Source of the DNA: Lysobacterales bacterium
GTDB lineage: Bacteria; Pseudomonadota; Gammaproteobacteria; Xanthomonadales; Xanthomonadaceae
Direction of reading: 5' to 3'
Assembly: GCA_019510125.1 (NCBI GenBank)
Contig: JAEKKX010000008.1
Span: 124,001-188,000 of the forward strand
Length of the DNA stretch: 64,000 bases
In this document: positions 1 to 8,991 of the stretch, piece by piece
Layout of the letters: every line of letters begins with the position of its first letter
Numbering within the stretch: the stretch's first letter is position 1
Notes under the pieces: generated by a model
What the model was told of the DNA's origin: nothing
The model's database searches: none
What the model saw: the letters and a program-made list of their open reading frames with translations, nothing else
Position numbers and translations under genes: made by a program

Positions 1-2575
1 CGGCGCGATCTTCTCGGAGTCGCTGTACGGCACGCCGATCCATCCGGTGACGTCGCAGATGCTGCAGGCGCTACAAGGCGCCTACAGTTTCGTGCTGATC
101 ATCATCGTGCTGTTCTATGCAGGCGAGCTGGTGGCCAAGGAGCGCAGTGCGAAGATCCACGAGGTGACCGATGCCATGCCGGTGCCCAACTGGGTGCCGC
201 TCGCGGCGAAATTCGCCGCGCTGGTCGCGGTGATCGCCTGTTTCCAACTGTTGGGCGGCCTGGTCGCGATCCTCATCCAGCTCGTCAAAGGGCACACGCA
301 GCTCGAACTCACGGTCTACGCCAAGACCCTGTCCCTCAACAGTATCGTGTTCGTGCTGATGGGCGGCCTCGCGCTGTGCCTGCAGGTGTTCACCAACAAC
401 AAATACGTCGGCTATGCGCTGCTGATCCTGGTGCTGATCGGGCAGCTCGTGCTCGGCATGCTGGATTTCAACCAGAATCTCTACAACTACGCCGGCGCGC
501 CCGATGCGCCGTATTCCGACATGAACGGATACGGCCATTTCCTCGGAGCCCGCCTCTGGTTCCAGGGGTACTGGGGCCTGTTCCTGCTGGTCCTGCTGCT
601 GCTTTCGGCGGCGCTGTGGGTGCGCGGCGTCGGTGGCAGTCCGCGTGAGCGCCTGCGTCTGGCGCGGAAGCGGCTGAGCGGGCCGCTGGGCGTCGCGACC
701 GCAGTCTCGCTGCTGGCGTTCCTGGCGGTCGGCGGCTATCTGTTCTGGAACACCAATATCCGCAACGACTACCTGTCCCCGGACGACACGCTCGACCTGC
801 GTGCGCGGTACGAGCGCGAATACAAGCAATACCAGCACCTGCAGCAGCCGAAGATCATCGCCACCGCGATCGAGGTCGATTTGCGGCCAGAAATCCAGAC
901 GATGCGCGCCACCGGCACCTATCGGGTGCGCAATCCCTACGCGAAGCCGATCACCGATCTGCATATCAGCATGATGGACGACAAGTCGCTGGTCGACATC
1001 GACATGGGCGGCGCGACCCTGATCAAGCACGACGCGCCGCTGGGCTACCGCATCTATCGGCTGAAGTCGCCGATCCTCCCGGGCGCCGAACGCATCATCA
1101 CCTTCAAGGTGGAGGTCGCGCCGAACGGCATCACCAACGATCTGGCGCAGACCCAGGTCGTCGACAACGGGACGTTCTTCAACAGCCGATCCTTCCCGAC
1201 GTTCGGGTACAGCGACGACGCCGAGATCCAGGACCGGAACGAACGCCGCAAGCGGAATCTCGGCGAGCCGCGGCGCATGCCGAAACTGGAGGACCAGGCG
1301 GCGCGCGCAAGCACCTATCTGACCGACGACGCGGACTGGATCGATTTCAGGACCACGATCTGCACCGCGCCGGACCAGATCGCGCTGTCGCCGGGCTACC
1401 TGCAGAGGGAGTTCATGCGCGATGGCCGCCGCTGCTTCAGCTATGCGATGGACCGGCCGATGCTGGACTTCTACTCCTATCTGTCGGCGCGCTGGCAAGT
1501 GAAGAAGGGGCGCTACAGGGACATTCCGATTGAGGTCTACTACGACGCAAAGCACGCGTACAACGTCGATCGCATGATCGAGGCGGTGCAGAAGTCGCTG
1601 GCTTACTACGAGACCCACTTCACGCCCTATCAGCACCGTCAGGTGCGGATCATCGAGTTTCCGAGTTTCAAGAACGACGACAAGTTCGCGCAATCGTTCG
1701 CCAACACCATCCCGTATTCGGAGTCGGTGGGATTCATCGCCGATCTGAGCGACAAGGATGCGGTGGACTACGTCTTCTACATCACCGCGCACGAAATCGC
1801 GCACCAGTGGTGGGCGCACCAGGTGATTGGCGCCAACATGCAGGGCGCGACCGTGCTGTCGGAATCGCTCGCGCAGTATTCGGCGCTGATGGTGATGGAG
1901 AAGGAATATGGCCGCGGCAGGATGCGCAAGTTCCTCAAGTACGAACTGGACAACTACCTGTCCGGCCGCGGCGGCGAAATCGTCGAGGAGCTGCCGCTGT
2001 ACCGGGTCGAGAACCAGCCCTACATCCACTATCGCAAGGCGTCGCTGGTGTTCTACCGGCTGCGGGACGAAATCGGCGAGGACGCGCTGAATCGCGCGCT
2101 GAAGAAATTCCTGCAGGACAAGGGCTATCAGCAACCGCCTTACACGACGTCGGTCGAATTGCTGGACTACATCCGCGCCGAGGCCGGCCCGCAGCACGAG
2201 GCGCTGATCGCCGACCTGTTCGAGAAGATCTGCTTCTACGACAACCGCGTCGAAAGCGCGACCGCGAAGAAGCGCGCCGACGGCAAGTATGAGGTCGTGC
2301 TGGAGCTGCATGCCGCCAAGCGCTACGCCGACGGCAAGGGCAAGGAAACCCCGGGCAAGCTCGACGACTGGATCGAAGTCGGGGTGTACGCGAAGGCGGC
2401 GTCGGGCAAGGAAGCGGACGAGAAGCCGCTCTACCTGCAGCGCCACCACGTCACCGCCGAACGGACGACGCTGCGCCTCGTGGTCGACGGCGAGCCGTAC
2501 GAGGCCGGCTTCGATCCCGACAACAAGCTCATCGACCGGGTGCCGGTCGACAATCGCCGCAAGATCGACCTCTGA
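1..2575 (+). CDS. ABC-2-type permease fused to M1 family metallopeptidase (5' partial)
   Basis: The reading frame is open to the left edge, so the true start lies outside the window; an internal GTG at 47 gives 842 residues. The first ~240 residues from that GTG hold several hydrophobic segments like an ABC-2 transporter permease. The C-terminal ~550 residues are an M1-type peptidase with the zinc motif HEIAHQWW at about residue 582 and a following acidic stretch LSESLAQY that would supply the third zinc ligand. Family knowledge: such permease-peptidase fusions occur in proteobacteria and Bacteroidetes, usually beside an ABC ATPase gene that would lie upstream. The substrate is unknown. The peptidase domain follows a last helix near residues 215-235, so it is probably extracytoplasmic; this topology is inference. 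Confidence 0.85.
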   Translation, partial: GAIFSESLYGTPIHPVTSQMLQALQGAYSFVLIIIVLFYAGELVAKERSAKIHEVTDAMPVPNWVPLAAKFAALVAVIACFQLLGGLVAILIQLVKGHTQLELTVYAKTLSLNSIVFVLMGGLALCLQVFTNNKYVGYALLILVLIGQLVLGMLDFNQNLYNYAGAPDAPYSDMNGYGHFLGARLWFQGYWGLFLLVLLLLSAALWVRGVGGSPRERLRLARKRLSGPLGVATAVSLLAFLAVGGYLFWNTNIRNDYLSPDDTLDLRARYEREYKQYQHLQQPKIIATAIEVDLRPEIQTMRATGTYRVRNPYAKPITDLHISMMDDKSLVDIDMGGATLIKHDAPLGYRIYRLKSPILPGAERIITFKVEVAPNGITNDLAQTQVVDNGTFFNSRSFPTFGYSDDAEIQDRNERRKRNLGEPRRMPKLEDQAARASTYLTDDADWIDFRTTICTAPDQIALSPGYLQREFMRDGRRCFSYAMDRPMLDFYSYLSARWQVKKGRYRDIPIEVYYDAKHAYNVDRMIEAVQKSLAYYETHFTPYQHRQVRIIEFPSFKNDDKFAQSFANTIPYSESVGFIADLSDKDAVDYVFYITAHEIAHQWWAHQVIGANMQGATVLSESLAQYSALMVMEKEYGRGRMRKFLKYELDNYLSGRGGEIVEELPLYRVENQPYIHYRKASLVFYRLRDEIGEDALNRALKKFLQDKGYQQPPYTTSVELLDYIRAEAGPQHEALIADLFEKICFYDNRVESATAKKRADGKYEVVLELHAAKRYADGKGKETPGKLDDWIEVGVYAKAASGKEADEKPLYLQRHHVTAERTTLRLVVDGEPYEAGFDPDNKLIDRVPVDNRRKIDL

Positions 2576-2585
2576 GCCCGGACAC

Positions 2586-2609
2586 GCGGCGGCGCACCCG
2601 CGCCGCCGC
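2586..2609. terminator. Hairpin between convergent genes
   Basis: Perfect 10-bp inverted repeat (GCGGCGGCGC / GCGCCGCCGC) with a 4-nt loop in the 42-bp gap between two convergent genes. No T-tract follows on either strand, so termination is inferred from position and stability. Confidence 0.45.
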
Positions 2610-2617
2610 CGGTCGCG

Positions 2618-2935
2618 TCAGCGCGGCTTCGGCGGCAACGGGAACGGGGTCACCACTTTCTCGCCGGCGGCGTCGCGGATCGCGGACTGGCCCTTCTTCT
2701 CGACCTCCTCGATGCGGACGATGCTCTGCATCGGCAGGTGCAGCACCCGGGTCCCGGCGAATTCCTCGCGCAGGCGCTCCTCGGCGGTGTCGACCAGCAG
2801 GCCCTCGTGCAGGTCGAACACCAGGTCGGCGACCTCGACGAATCCCCACAGCCCGCCGCTGTTCACCCGCCGGGCGTACAGCTCGTAGATCTTGCCGTGG
2901 TTGTGGAAGGTGACCTTGTAGAGCGTCCTGGACAT
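2618..2935 (-). CDS. DUF1820 family protein
   Basis: A 105-residue protein starting MSRTLYKVTFHNHGK, matching from memory the small conserved DUF1820 family of gammaproteobacteria in length and opening. It has no signal peptide or membrane segment and ends in a proline-rich tail. It carries a mid-protein stretch GLWGFVEVADLVFD that is typical of the family. Function is unknown. ATG at 2935 was chosen because the family begins there; the frame stays open upstream, but only as GC-driven extension. It is convergent with the permease-peptidase gene and follows the rhomboid gene on the same strand after an 89-bp gap. Confidence 0.8.
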   Translation of the reverse strand: MSRTLYKVTFHNHGKIYELYARRVNSGGLWGFVEVADLVFDLHEGLLVDTAEERLREEFAGTRVLHLPMQSIVRIEEVEKKGQSAIRDAAGEKVVTPFPLPPKPR

Positions 2936-3024
2936 GGCGGGAGCGGGGGTATGTGGTGGGCGAGGGCGGGAAGCTTCCGGGAATGCGGGCGCGGGCGCGC
3001 CGGCGCAAGGGCCCGGCGGGCGGG

Positions 3025-3717
3025 TCAGAACCCGCGGTCGTGGCGCAGGCGGCGGGCGATCGCGCTGCGCGCCGCGGTGGCGAACAGGATGCCGAACAGG
3101 AACCCGGCGATGTGCGCGCTCCAGGCGACGGTGCCGAACGCCGGGCCGATGTAGGCGAACCCGACCTGCAGCGCGGCCCAGACGCCGATCAGCAGCGAGG
3201 CCGGCACCCGGATGAATTCGAGGAACAGGCCCAGCGGCAGGACCACGCCCAGCCGCGCCCGGGGGAACAGCGCCAGGTAGGCGCCGATCACCGCCGAGAC
3301 CGCGCCGCTGGCGCCGATCAGCGACCGCTCGGGGCCGCCGATCGTGAACACCGTGGCGAGGTTGGCCACCGCCCCGCCCAGCAGGAACAGCGCCAGGAAC
3401 CGCCACGGCCCCATCGCCCGCTCCGCCGAGAGGCCGAAGATCAGCAGGAACACCAGGTTGCCCAGCAGGTGCGCCCAGTCCGCATGCAGGAACAGCGCGG
3501 TGAACAGCCGCAGCCAGCGGCCGTCCGCCCACAGCGCGTGGAAGGTCTCGGCCGCGACCGGGCCGCCGGTCAGCGCGCCCCAGTCCAGCAGCAGCGCGGC
3601 CTGGCGTCCCTCCGGACGGGTCCCGACCCAGAGGAAGGCCGCCGACAGCGCGGCGCAGACCAGCGGCGTGGCCCAGCGCGGGCCGGCCCGGCGGCGGACG
3701 GGAAGCTGAACGAACAT
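3025..3717 (-). CDS. Rhomboid family intramembrane serine protease
   Basis: A 230-residue polytopic membrane protein. The catalytic serine motif GASG is at residues 135-138 (Ser137), the catalytic histidine of the last helix is in SAHIAGF (His202), and the H-x3-N motif of the second helix is WAHLLGN (His83, Asn87). These fit a six-helix bacterial rhomboid that cleaves membrane-spanning substrates within the inner membrane. The ATG at 3717 (MFVQLP) was preferred over an in-frame start at 3765, because the extra 16 residues are very basic and have no homologue that I recall. Substrate unknown. The divergent fadL-type gene begins 213 bp away. Confidence 0.85.
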   Translation of the reverse strand: MFVQLPVRRRAGPRWATPLVCAALSAAFLWVGTRPEGRQAALLLDWGALTGGPVAAETFHALWADGRWLRLFTALFLHADWAHLLGNLVFLLIFGLSAERAMGPWRFLALFLLGGAVANLATVFTIGGPERSLIGASGAVSAVIGAYLALFPRARLGVVLPLGLFLEFIRVPASLLIGVWAALQVGFAYIGPAFGTVAWSAHIAGFLFGILFATAARSAIARRLRHDRGF

Positions 3718-3784
3718 CGTGGAACGCGGGGCCTTCCGGATTCGACGGGTCCGGCATGAAACCACATCGGATCGCCGAACGGGG

Positions 3785-3834
3785 TTGTTAGCGTTCGGTT
3801 AATGGGCGCGGTATAGTGCGTACGGCGTCGTACG
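3785..3834 (+). promoter_or_regulatory. Candidate promoter and inverted-repeat operator before the FadL-type gene
   Basis: A good -10 match TATAGT lies at 3812-3817; upstream T-rich hexamers (for example TTAGCG at 3788) could act as a weak -35. Directly after the -10 is an inverted repeat CGTACG-GCGT-CGTACG at 3819-3834, placed where a repressor would block transcription start. The AT content is higher than in the surroundings. Confidence 0.4.
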
Positions 3835-3929
3835 TCGGGAGGGGGCTTCCGGCAGGTACGGTACGGGCGAGGAACAACGTCCGGCCGCACGGCGCAGACC
3901 ACAATCCTGTCCACGGAGACGCAAGCACC

Positions 3930-5291
3930 ATGCACACCCACTCTCGTATCGTCCAGATGTCCGCGCTCGCGCTGGGCATCGCCGGCGCGCTGGCCTTCGG
4001 TCAGGCCCATGCCTCGGGTTTCCAGCTGAAGGAAAACAGCGCCAAGGCCCTGGGTCGCGCGTTCGCCGGCTCCGGCATCGCCCCGGGCGACGCCTCGGTC
4101 GTCGCCAACAACCCGGCCGCGATGACCCGCTTCTCGGGCACCACCGTCCAGGCCGACGTCACCATCATCGACCTCAACGCCAAGTTCAACGGCGGCGGTT
4201 ACGCCGGCCGCGGCACGCCCTACGCGCAGCCGCTCACCGGCGGCGACGGCGGTGAAGCCGGCGACGTCACCCCGGTGCCGGCGCTGTCGGTCATCCACAA
4301 GTTCGACAACGGCCTGGCCGTCGGCGCCATGGTCAGCGCGCCGTTCGGTCTGAAGACCGAATACGACGCCAACTGGGTCGGCCGCTACTCGGCGATCAAG
4401 TCGGAAGTGAAGACGGTCGACCTGACCCTCTCCGGCGCCTACGAAATCATCCCCGACCGCTTCTCGGTCGGCGTCGGCATCGTCTACGAGCGCGGCGAAG
4501 CCGAGCTGTCGAAGGCGGTCGATTTCGGCACCGCGCTGTTCGCCAACCCGGCGACCCGTCCGCTGCCGTTCGCCCGTCCGCAGGCGCGCGACGGCAAGGC
4601 CGTCGTCACCGGCGACGACCACAGCTTCGGCTGGATCGTCGGCATGACCTTCCGCCCGACCGACACCCTGTCGTTCGGTCTGTCGCACCGCTCCGAGATC
4701 GACCACGAGCTCGACGGCAAGGTCGACTGGACCGTGCCGGCCGACGTGGCCACCGTGTTCGCGTCCAGCCCGGCCAGCGCCTCGCTGTTCAAGGACGGCG
4801 GCGCCACCGCCAAGCTCACCACGCCGAGCGTGACCTCGCTCAGCGCGATGTGGCAGGTGACCGACACCTTCGCGCTGATGGGCGACTTCACGCAGACCGA
4901 TTGGCATTCGCTGCGCGAAGTGCGCATCGACTTCGACAATCCCGACGCCGATTCGGTCGAGCCCTTCAACTGGGGCGACACCCGCTTCTGGTCGATCGGC
5001 GCCGAGTACAAGCTGTCCGACGCCTTCACCCTGCGCGGCGGCTACGCCTACGACGAGACCCCGACCACGTTCCACACCCGCACCCCGCGCCTGCCCGACG
5101 AAGACCGTCGCTGGTACTCGCTGGGCCTGACCTGGAACGTCAGCGACAGCCTGGAACTGAATGCGGCCTACACCCGCATCCAGCCGGACAAGCCGAAGGT
5201 CGGCATCATCGACACGCAGGGCCACGTGCTGTTCGGCAGCTACAGCAGCGACGTGAACCTGTTCGGTCTGTCGGGCCAGTACAAGTTCTGA
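3930..5291 (+). CDS. FadL/OmpP1-family outer membrane protein
   Basis: A 453-residue precursor. A signal peptide of about 28 residues ends at AHASG, and the mature protein opens with the family-typical GFQLKENSAKALGRAFAG. It continues as an amphipathic beta-barrel ending in a terminal phenylalanine (QYKF), the outer-membrane assembly signal. FadL proteins carry long-chain fatty acids or other hydrophobic compounds across the outer membrane. ATG 3930 was chosen over the longer frame (from 3816) because it gives the signal peptide and has GGAGAC 9 bp upstream. The gene stands alone, with its own candidate promoter and a strong intrinsic terminator. Ligand not determinable. Confidence 0.9.
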   Translation: MHTHSRIVQMSALALGIAGALAFGQAHASGFQLKENSAKALGRAFAGSGIAPGDASVVANNPAAMTRFSGTTVQADVTIIDLNAKFNGGGYAGRGTPYAQPLTGGDGGEAGDVTPVPALSVIHKFDNGLAVGAMVSAPFGLKTEYDANWVGRYSAIKSEVKTVDLTLSGAYEIIPDRFSVGVGIVYERGEAELSKAVDFGTALFANPATRPLPFARPQARDGKAVVTGDDHSFGWIVGMTFRPTDTLSFGLSHRSEIDHELDGKVDWTVPADVATVFASSPASASLFKDGGATAKLTTPSVTSLSAMWQVTDTFALMGDFTQTDWHSLREVRIDFDNPDADSVEPFNWGDTRFWSIGAEYKLSDAFTLRGGYAYDETPTTFHTRTPRLPDEDRRWYSLGLTWNVSDSLELNAAYTRIQPDKPKVGIIDTQGHVLFGSYSSDVNLFGLSGQYKF

Positions 5292-5315
5292 TCGCCCGCG
5301 CGATCGACGGTTCGG

Positions 5316-5341
5316 AAAAACCCCGCTTCGGCGGGGTTTTT
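5316..5341. terminator. Bidirectional intrinsic terminator
   Basis: CCCCGC-TTCG-GCGGGG stem with a UUCG-type tetraloop, flanked by AAAAA on the left and TTTTT on the right, so it works in both directions between the convergent FadL-type and GST genes. Confidence 0.93.
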
Positions 5342-5397
5342 CTTTGCCTGCGGCAGGCGTCGGGGCGGGCGCGGCGCGGGCGTGCGGACCAGGACGC

Positions 5398-6069
5398 TCA
5401 GTCGGGCCGTGCTTCCGGCGGCGGCGCATCGAAGCGGTACGGCGTCGCCTGCGCCGACGGGCGGTCGCGGCAGGCGTCGGCGAAGGCGACGAGCCGCGGC
5501 ATCGCGGCCAGGTCGAGCGGATTGCGGAACGGCAGGTGCTCCAGCAGCGCGAACAGGCCCAGGTCGAACAGCGCGATGCGATCGGTCGGCAGCGTCGCGC
5601 GGATCGCGGGCCACGCCCGGTCCAGCCACGCCAGGCAGCCGACCAGGCTCGCGCGACGCTTGCGCGAGGTCGCATCGGGCGGGCGCTTCGAGACGATTTC
5701 GTGGAACACGACCTCGACCTGCGCCGCCATCGCGTGCGCCAGCACCTCGTGCGCGTTCATGCACAGCGGGTCGCGCGCGTCCTCGGGCAGGAACACCCGC
5801 GCGGCGTCCCCCGGCGTCCGCCGCGCCAGCCAGCGGCAGGCGTTGGCGCTGCCCCAGACCACCGCGTCGCCGTCGCGCAGCGCCGGCAGCTTGAGCGCGG
5901 GGTTGCCGCCGTAAGTCGCCGGGTCGTCGCTCATCAGGTCGTGGATCGGCGCGAGCGTGTAGGCGATGCCGAGTTCATGGGCGAGCATCCGCACCTGGCG
6001 GGTGTAGTGCGAGCTCTGCCGGCCGAGGATTTCGATGCCGGGCCGTGGCGCGGGCGGGGCGGCGGACAT
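5398..6069 (-). CDS. Glutathione S-transferase family protein
   Basis: A 223-residue soluble protein. The N-terminal thioredoxin-like fold has the active-site region ILGRQSSHYTRQVRM and the cis-proline loop NPALKLPAL used for glutathione binding. An all-alpha C-terminal domain follows (about residues 90-205). Family members conjugate or reduce electrophiles with glutathione in the cytosol; the substrate is not predictable here. ATG at 6069. The gene is convergent with the FadL-type gene across the intrinsic terminator. Confidence 0.82.
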   Translation of the reverse strand: MSAAPPAPRPGIEILGRQSSHYTRQVRMLAHELGIAYTLAPIHDLMSDDPATYGGNPALKLPALRDGDAVVWGSANACRWLARRTPGDAARVFLPEDARDPLCMNAHEVLAHAMAAQVEVVFHEIVSKRPPDATSRKRRASLVGCLAWLDRAWPAIRATLPTDRIALFDLGLFALLEHLPFRNPLDLAAMPRLVAFADACRDRPSAQATPYRFDAPPPEARPD

Positions 6070-6284
6070 GGGCGTGCCTGTGGTCGTGGCCAGCCCCGAT
6101 CTTAGCGAACGCGCCGACCGCGCCCCGCCACCGCGCCGGCGGCGCGCGCCTCCGGGCCGGGCCCGCGCCTGCGTGCGCCCGAACGCACGTTGCGTGAACG
6201 CTGCGCGGATGCGGCCGCACCCTGCGGCGCGGCCGGCGCGCCGGCTGGGCTAGAATGCGGGCTCCGCGCAGGACAGACCGTGCC

Positions 6285-6476
6285 ATGACCGCCCAGCCCG
6301 CCCAAGCCAACGCCCAGCAACGCTACGAAGTGCGCCGCAGCGACCTGCCGCTGAGCTGCCCGACCCCGGAGATGGCGCTGTGGAACTCGCATCCGCGGGT
6401 CTACCTGGCGATCGAGGCCGAAGGCGGCGCCTCCACCTGCCCGTACTGCGGCGCGCAGTACGTCCTGATCGATTGA
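6285..6476 (+). CDS. Zinc-finger (CHCC) domain protein
   Basis: A 63-residue protein with the ligands Cys25, His36, Cys52 and Cys55, the spacing of the zf-CHCC family related to the NDUFS6 subunit of mitochondrial complex I. The bacterial members are small zinc proteins of unclear role. ATG 6285 (MTAQPAQ) was chosen; the frame extends 10 codons upstream without a better start. It lies 17 bp before the GT4 gene, so it is probably the first gene of the lipopolysaccharide transcript. Confidence 0.8.
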   Translation: MTAQPAQANAQQRYEVRRSDLPLSCPTPEMALWNSHPRVYLAIEAEGGASTCPYCGAQYVLID

Positions 6477-6493
6477 CCGTGGCCGCCGGCGCC

Positions 6494-7645
6494 ATGTCGC
6501 GCCGCCCCACCGTCGTCCAGTTGCTGCCGGCCCTGGCATCGGGCGGGGTCGAGCGCTCCACGCTGGAGATCGCCGACGCGCTGGTGCGCGCCGGCCATCG
6601 CGCGGTCGTGGTCTCCGCGGGCGGGCGCCTGGTGCCGACCCTCGAAGCGCTGGGCGCCGAACACGTCACCCTCGACATCGGCCGCAAGTCGCCGCTGACC
6701 TTCCGCCACGTGCTGCGCCTGCGCCGGCTGTTCGCCGAGACCGGGGCGGACATCGTGCACGCGCGCTCGCGACTGCCGGCGTGGCTGGGCTGGCGCGCGC
6801 TGCGCGGGATGCCGGCGGGGGCGCGGCCGCGGTTCGTCACCACCGTCCACGGGCTGAACTCGCCGTCGCGCTACAGCCGGATCATGGTCCGCGGCGAGCG
6901 CGTGATCTGCGTGTCGGACACCGTGCGCGCCTACGTCCTGCGCCACTATCCCGACACCGATCCGGCGCGGCTGCGTGTCATCCCGCGCGGGATCGACCCG
7001 GCCGCGTTCCCGCGCGCGCCGCTGCCCGATCGCGCGGCGCGGCTGCGCGTCGCCGCCGCGTTTCCCGCGCTGGGCGGCGACGGTCCGCTGCTGCTGCTGC
7101 CCGGCCGCGGCACCCGGCTCAAGGGCCACGGCGACGCGCTGGCGCTGCTCGCCGCGCTGCGCGGCGCCGGCCGCGACGCGCGGCTGTGGATGCCCGGCGC
7201 GCGTGAGGACGGGCGCGAGGCCTACATCGCCGAACTCGAGGCCGAGGCCGCGCGGCTGGGCATCGCCGACGCGCTGGCGATGACGCCGCCGACCGCCGCG
7301 ATCGCCGACGCCTACGCCGCGAGCGACCTGGTGCTGCAGGTGTCGCGCAAACCGGAGTCGTTCGGGCGCACGGTGATCGAAGCGCTGTCCGTCGGTCGCC
7401 CGGTGCTGGGCTGGGCGCACGGCGGCGTCGGCGAACTGCTGGACGCGCTGTTCCCGGCCGGCGCGGCGGCGCCGTTCGACGCCGACGCGCTGCATCGCGC
7501 CGCCGTGGCGCTGCTCGATGCCGGCGCGTCCGTTACGATGCCTGCGTGGCCGCTGCCGCAGGCGCTGGCCGCGATGCAGGCCGCGACCCTGGCCTGCTAC
7601 GACGCGCTGCTTTCCCCTTCGACAACGGACGCCGACACCCGATGA
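6494..7645 (+). CDS. Glycosyltransferase family 4
   Basis: A 383-residue GT-B fold enzyme. The N-terminal acceptor domain has the glycine-rich opening LLPALASGGVERSTLEIA. The C-terminal nucleotide-sugar domain has LLLLPGRGTRLKGH and the EX7E-like stretch SRKPESFGRTVIEALSVGRP, typical of GT4 enzymes. It probably adds a sugar to lipopolysaccharide core or O-chain at the cytoplasmic face. ATG 6494 was chosen because the following sequence matches GT4 N-termini. Its stop overlaps the next start as ATGA, so the two genes are translationally coupled. Sugar and acceptor specificity cannot be read from sequence. Confidence 0.87.
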   Translation: MSRRPTVVQLLPALASGGVERSTLEIADALVRAGHRAVVVSAGGRLVPTLEALGAEHVTLDIGRKSPLTFRHVLRLRRLFAETGADIVHARSRLPAWLGWRALRGMPAGARPRFVTTVHGLNSPSRYSRIMVRGERVICVSDTVRAYVLRHYPDTDPARLRVIPRGIDPAAFPRAPLPDRAARLRVAAAFPALGGDGPLLLLPGRGTRLKGHGDALALLAALRGAGRDARLWMPGAREDGREAYIAELEAEAARLGIADALAMTPPTAAIADAYAASDLVLQVSRKPESFGRTVIEALSVGRPVLGWAHGGVGELLDALFPAGAAAPFDADALHRAAVALLDAGASVTMPAWPLPQALAAMQAATLACYDALLSPSTTDADTR

Positions 7646-8961
7646 CCGCCATCCCCACCGCCGACGCGCCGCACGCGCCCGCCGGCTGGCGTTGGGCGCC
7701 GTTCTGGGTGATCGCGTTCGTCGCCCTGTGGCCGCTGCCGGGCGTGTCCCAGGGTGTGCTGGCGGTGGGCGCGCTGATCGCGATCGGCCGGCTGCTGTAC
7801 GTGCGCTTCCGCGGCGGCGCCGCGCTGCTCAGCCCGCAGGCGTGGGCGCTGACCAGCGTGCTGTTCATCACCTACTGGCTGCCGGAGCTGTTTTCCGCGT
7901 TCGACGCGATCGATCGCCTCGACGCGCTGCGCGCGGTCGCGGTCGACCTGCGCTACCTGCCGTTCCTGTGGCTGGCCGCGGCCGCGGTGGCCGGCGCGCG
8001 CGATCGCCGCATCACCTTCGTCGGGCTGGCGGTCATCGTCGGCCTGTGGACCGTGGATGCGCTGGTGCAGGCGGCCGCCGGCGCCAGCCCGATGTTCGCC
8101 GCGCTGGAGGCCGCCAAGCGCGCGATCAGCGGCCACGGTTTCTGCTCCGCCGAGGAAGTCGCCGCGCTCGACCGGCTCAGCGGCGCGTTCGGGCCCTGCA
8201 ACCTCAAGCTCGGCGTGGTCCTCGCCAGCCTGTCGCCGTTCGCGCTGCATGCGGCGGCGGCGCGCTTCGGTCGCCTCGGCTGGCTGGCCGCGGCGACGAC
8301 GATCGGCGTCGCCATCCTGCTCGGCGGCTCGCGGGCGTCCTGGGTCACCTACGGCCTGGTCCTGCTGCTGTCGGGCTGGCACCTGCTGGGCTGGCGCCGG
8401 CTGCTGGCGGTGTTCGCGGTCGGCGCGGCGCTGCTGGCGACGCTGGCCGTGGTCTCGCCGCAGGTGCGCGAACGGGTCGAGCGCACCGCGTTCGTGTTCA
8501 GCGCCGACGCCGACGGGGTCGACAGCGCGCTGTCCGGTCGCGCCCGGATCTGGGGCGCGGCGCTGTGCATGGCGAAGGCGCATCCGCTCAACGGCGTCGG
8601 TCCGCGCCAGTTCCGGCTGGCGTTCGCGGGCTGCGATCCCGCCTCGGGCGAACGCGCGGCCTGGGGCGTCGGCCCGGCGTTCCACGCGCACCAGATCGTG
8701 CTGGAGATCCTCAGCGAGACCGGCGCGATCGGGCTGCTGCTGTGGCTGGCCGGCCTCGCCCTCGCGCGCCGCGCCTGGCGCTATGCCGAACCGGCCGCGC
8801 GCGAAGCGGCGTATCCGGCGATGCTGGCGCTGGCGGTGACGGTGTTCCCGCTCAACACCCACCTGGCCTTCTATTCGAGCTTCTGGGGCAGCGCGACGCT
8901 GCTGCTGGCGGCGCTGTTCGCCGGCAGCCTGCTGGGACGCGAACGCAGCGTCGGCGGCTGA
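7642..8961 (+). CDS. O-antigen ligase family membrane protein
   Basis: A 439-residue polytopic membrane protein with about ten hydrophobic segments and one large periplasmic loop, the layout of the Wzy_C/WaaL family. The loop carries SGRARIWGAALCMAKAHPL and a conserved GVGPRQFR motif, with a following His (FHAHQIVLEIL) as in ligases. It likely joins O-chain or another glycan to lipid A-core at the periplasmic side. It overlaps the GT4 gene by ATGA and sits in a lipopolysaccharide gene group, which supports this. A Wzy-type polymerase cannot be excluded by sequence alone. Confidence 0.83.
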   Translation: MTAIPTADAPHAPAGWRWAPFWVIAFVALWPLPGVSQGVLAVGALIAIGRLLYVRFRGGAALLSPQAWALTSVLFITYWLPELFSAFDAIDRLDALRAVAVDLRYLPFLWLAAAAVAGARDRRITFVGLAVIVGLWTVDALVQAAAGASPMFAALEAAKRAISGHGFCSAEEVAALDRLSGAFGPCNLKLGVVLASLSPFALHAAAARFGRLGWLAAATTIGVAILLGGSRASWVTYGLVLLLSGWHLLGWRRLLAVFAVGAALLATLAVVSPQVRERVERTAFVFSADADGVDSALSGRARIWGAALCMAKAHPLNGVGPRQFRLAFAGCDPASGERAAWGVGPAFHAHQIVLEILSETGAIGLLLWLAGLALARRAWRYAEPAAREAAYPAMLALAVTVFPLNTHLAFYSSFWGSATLLLAALFAGSLLGRERSVGG

Positions 8962-8991
8962 TCGTCCGCGGCCGCCGGCGACGCACGCCCT

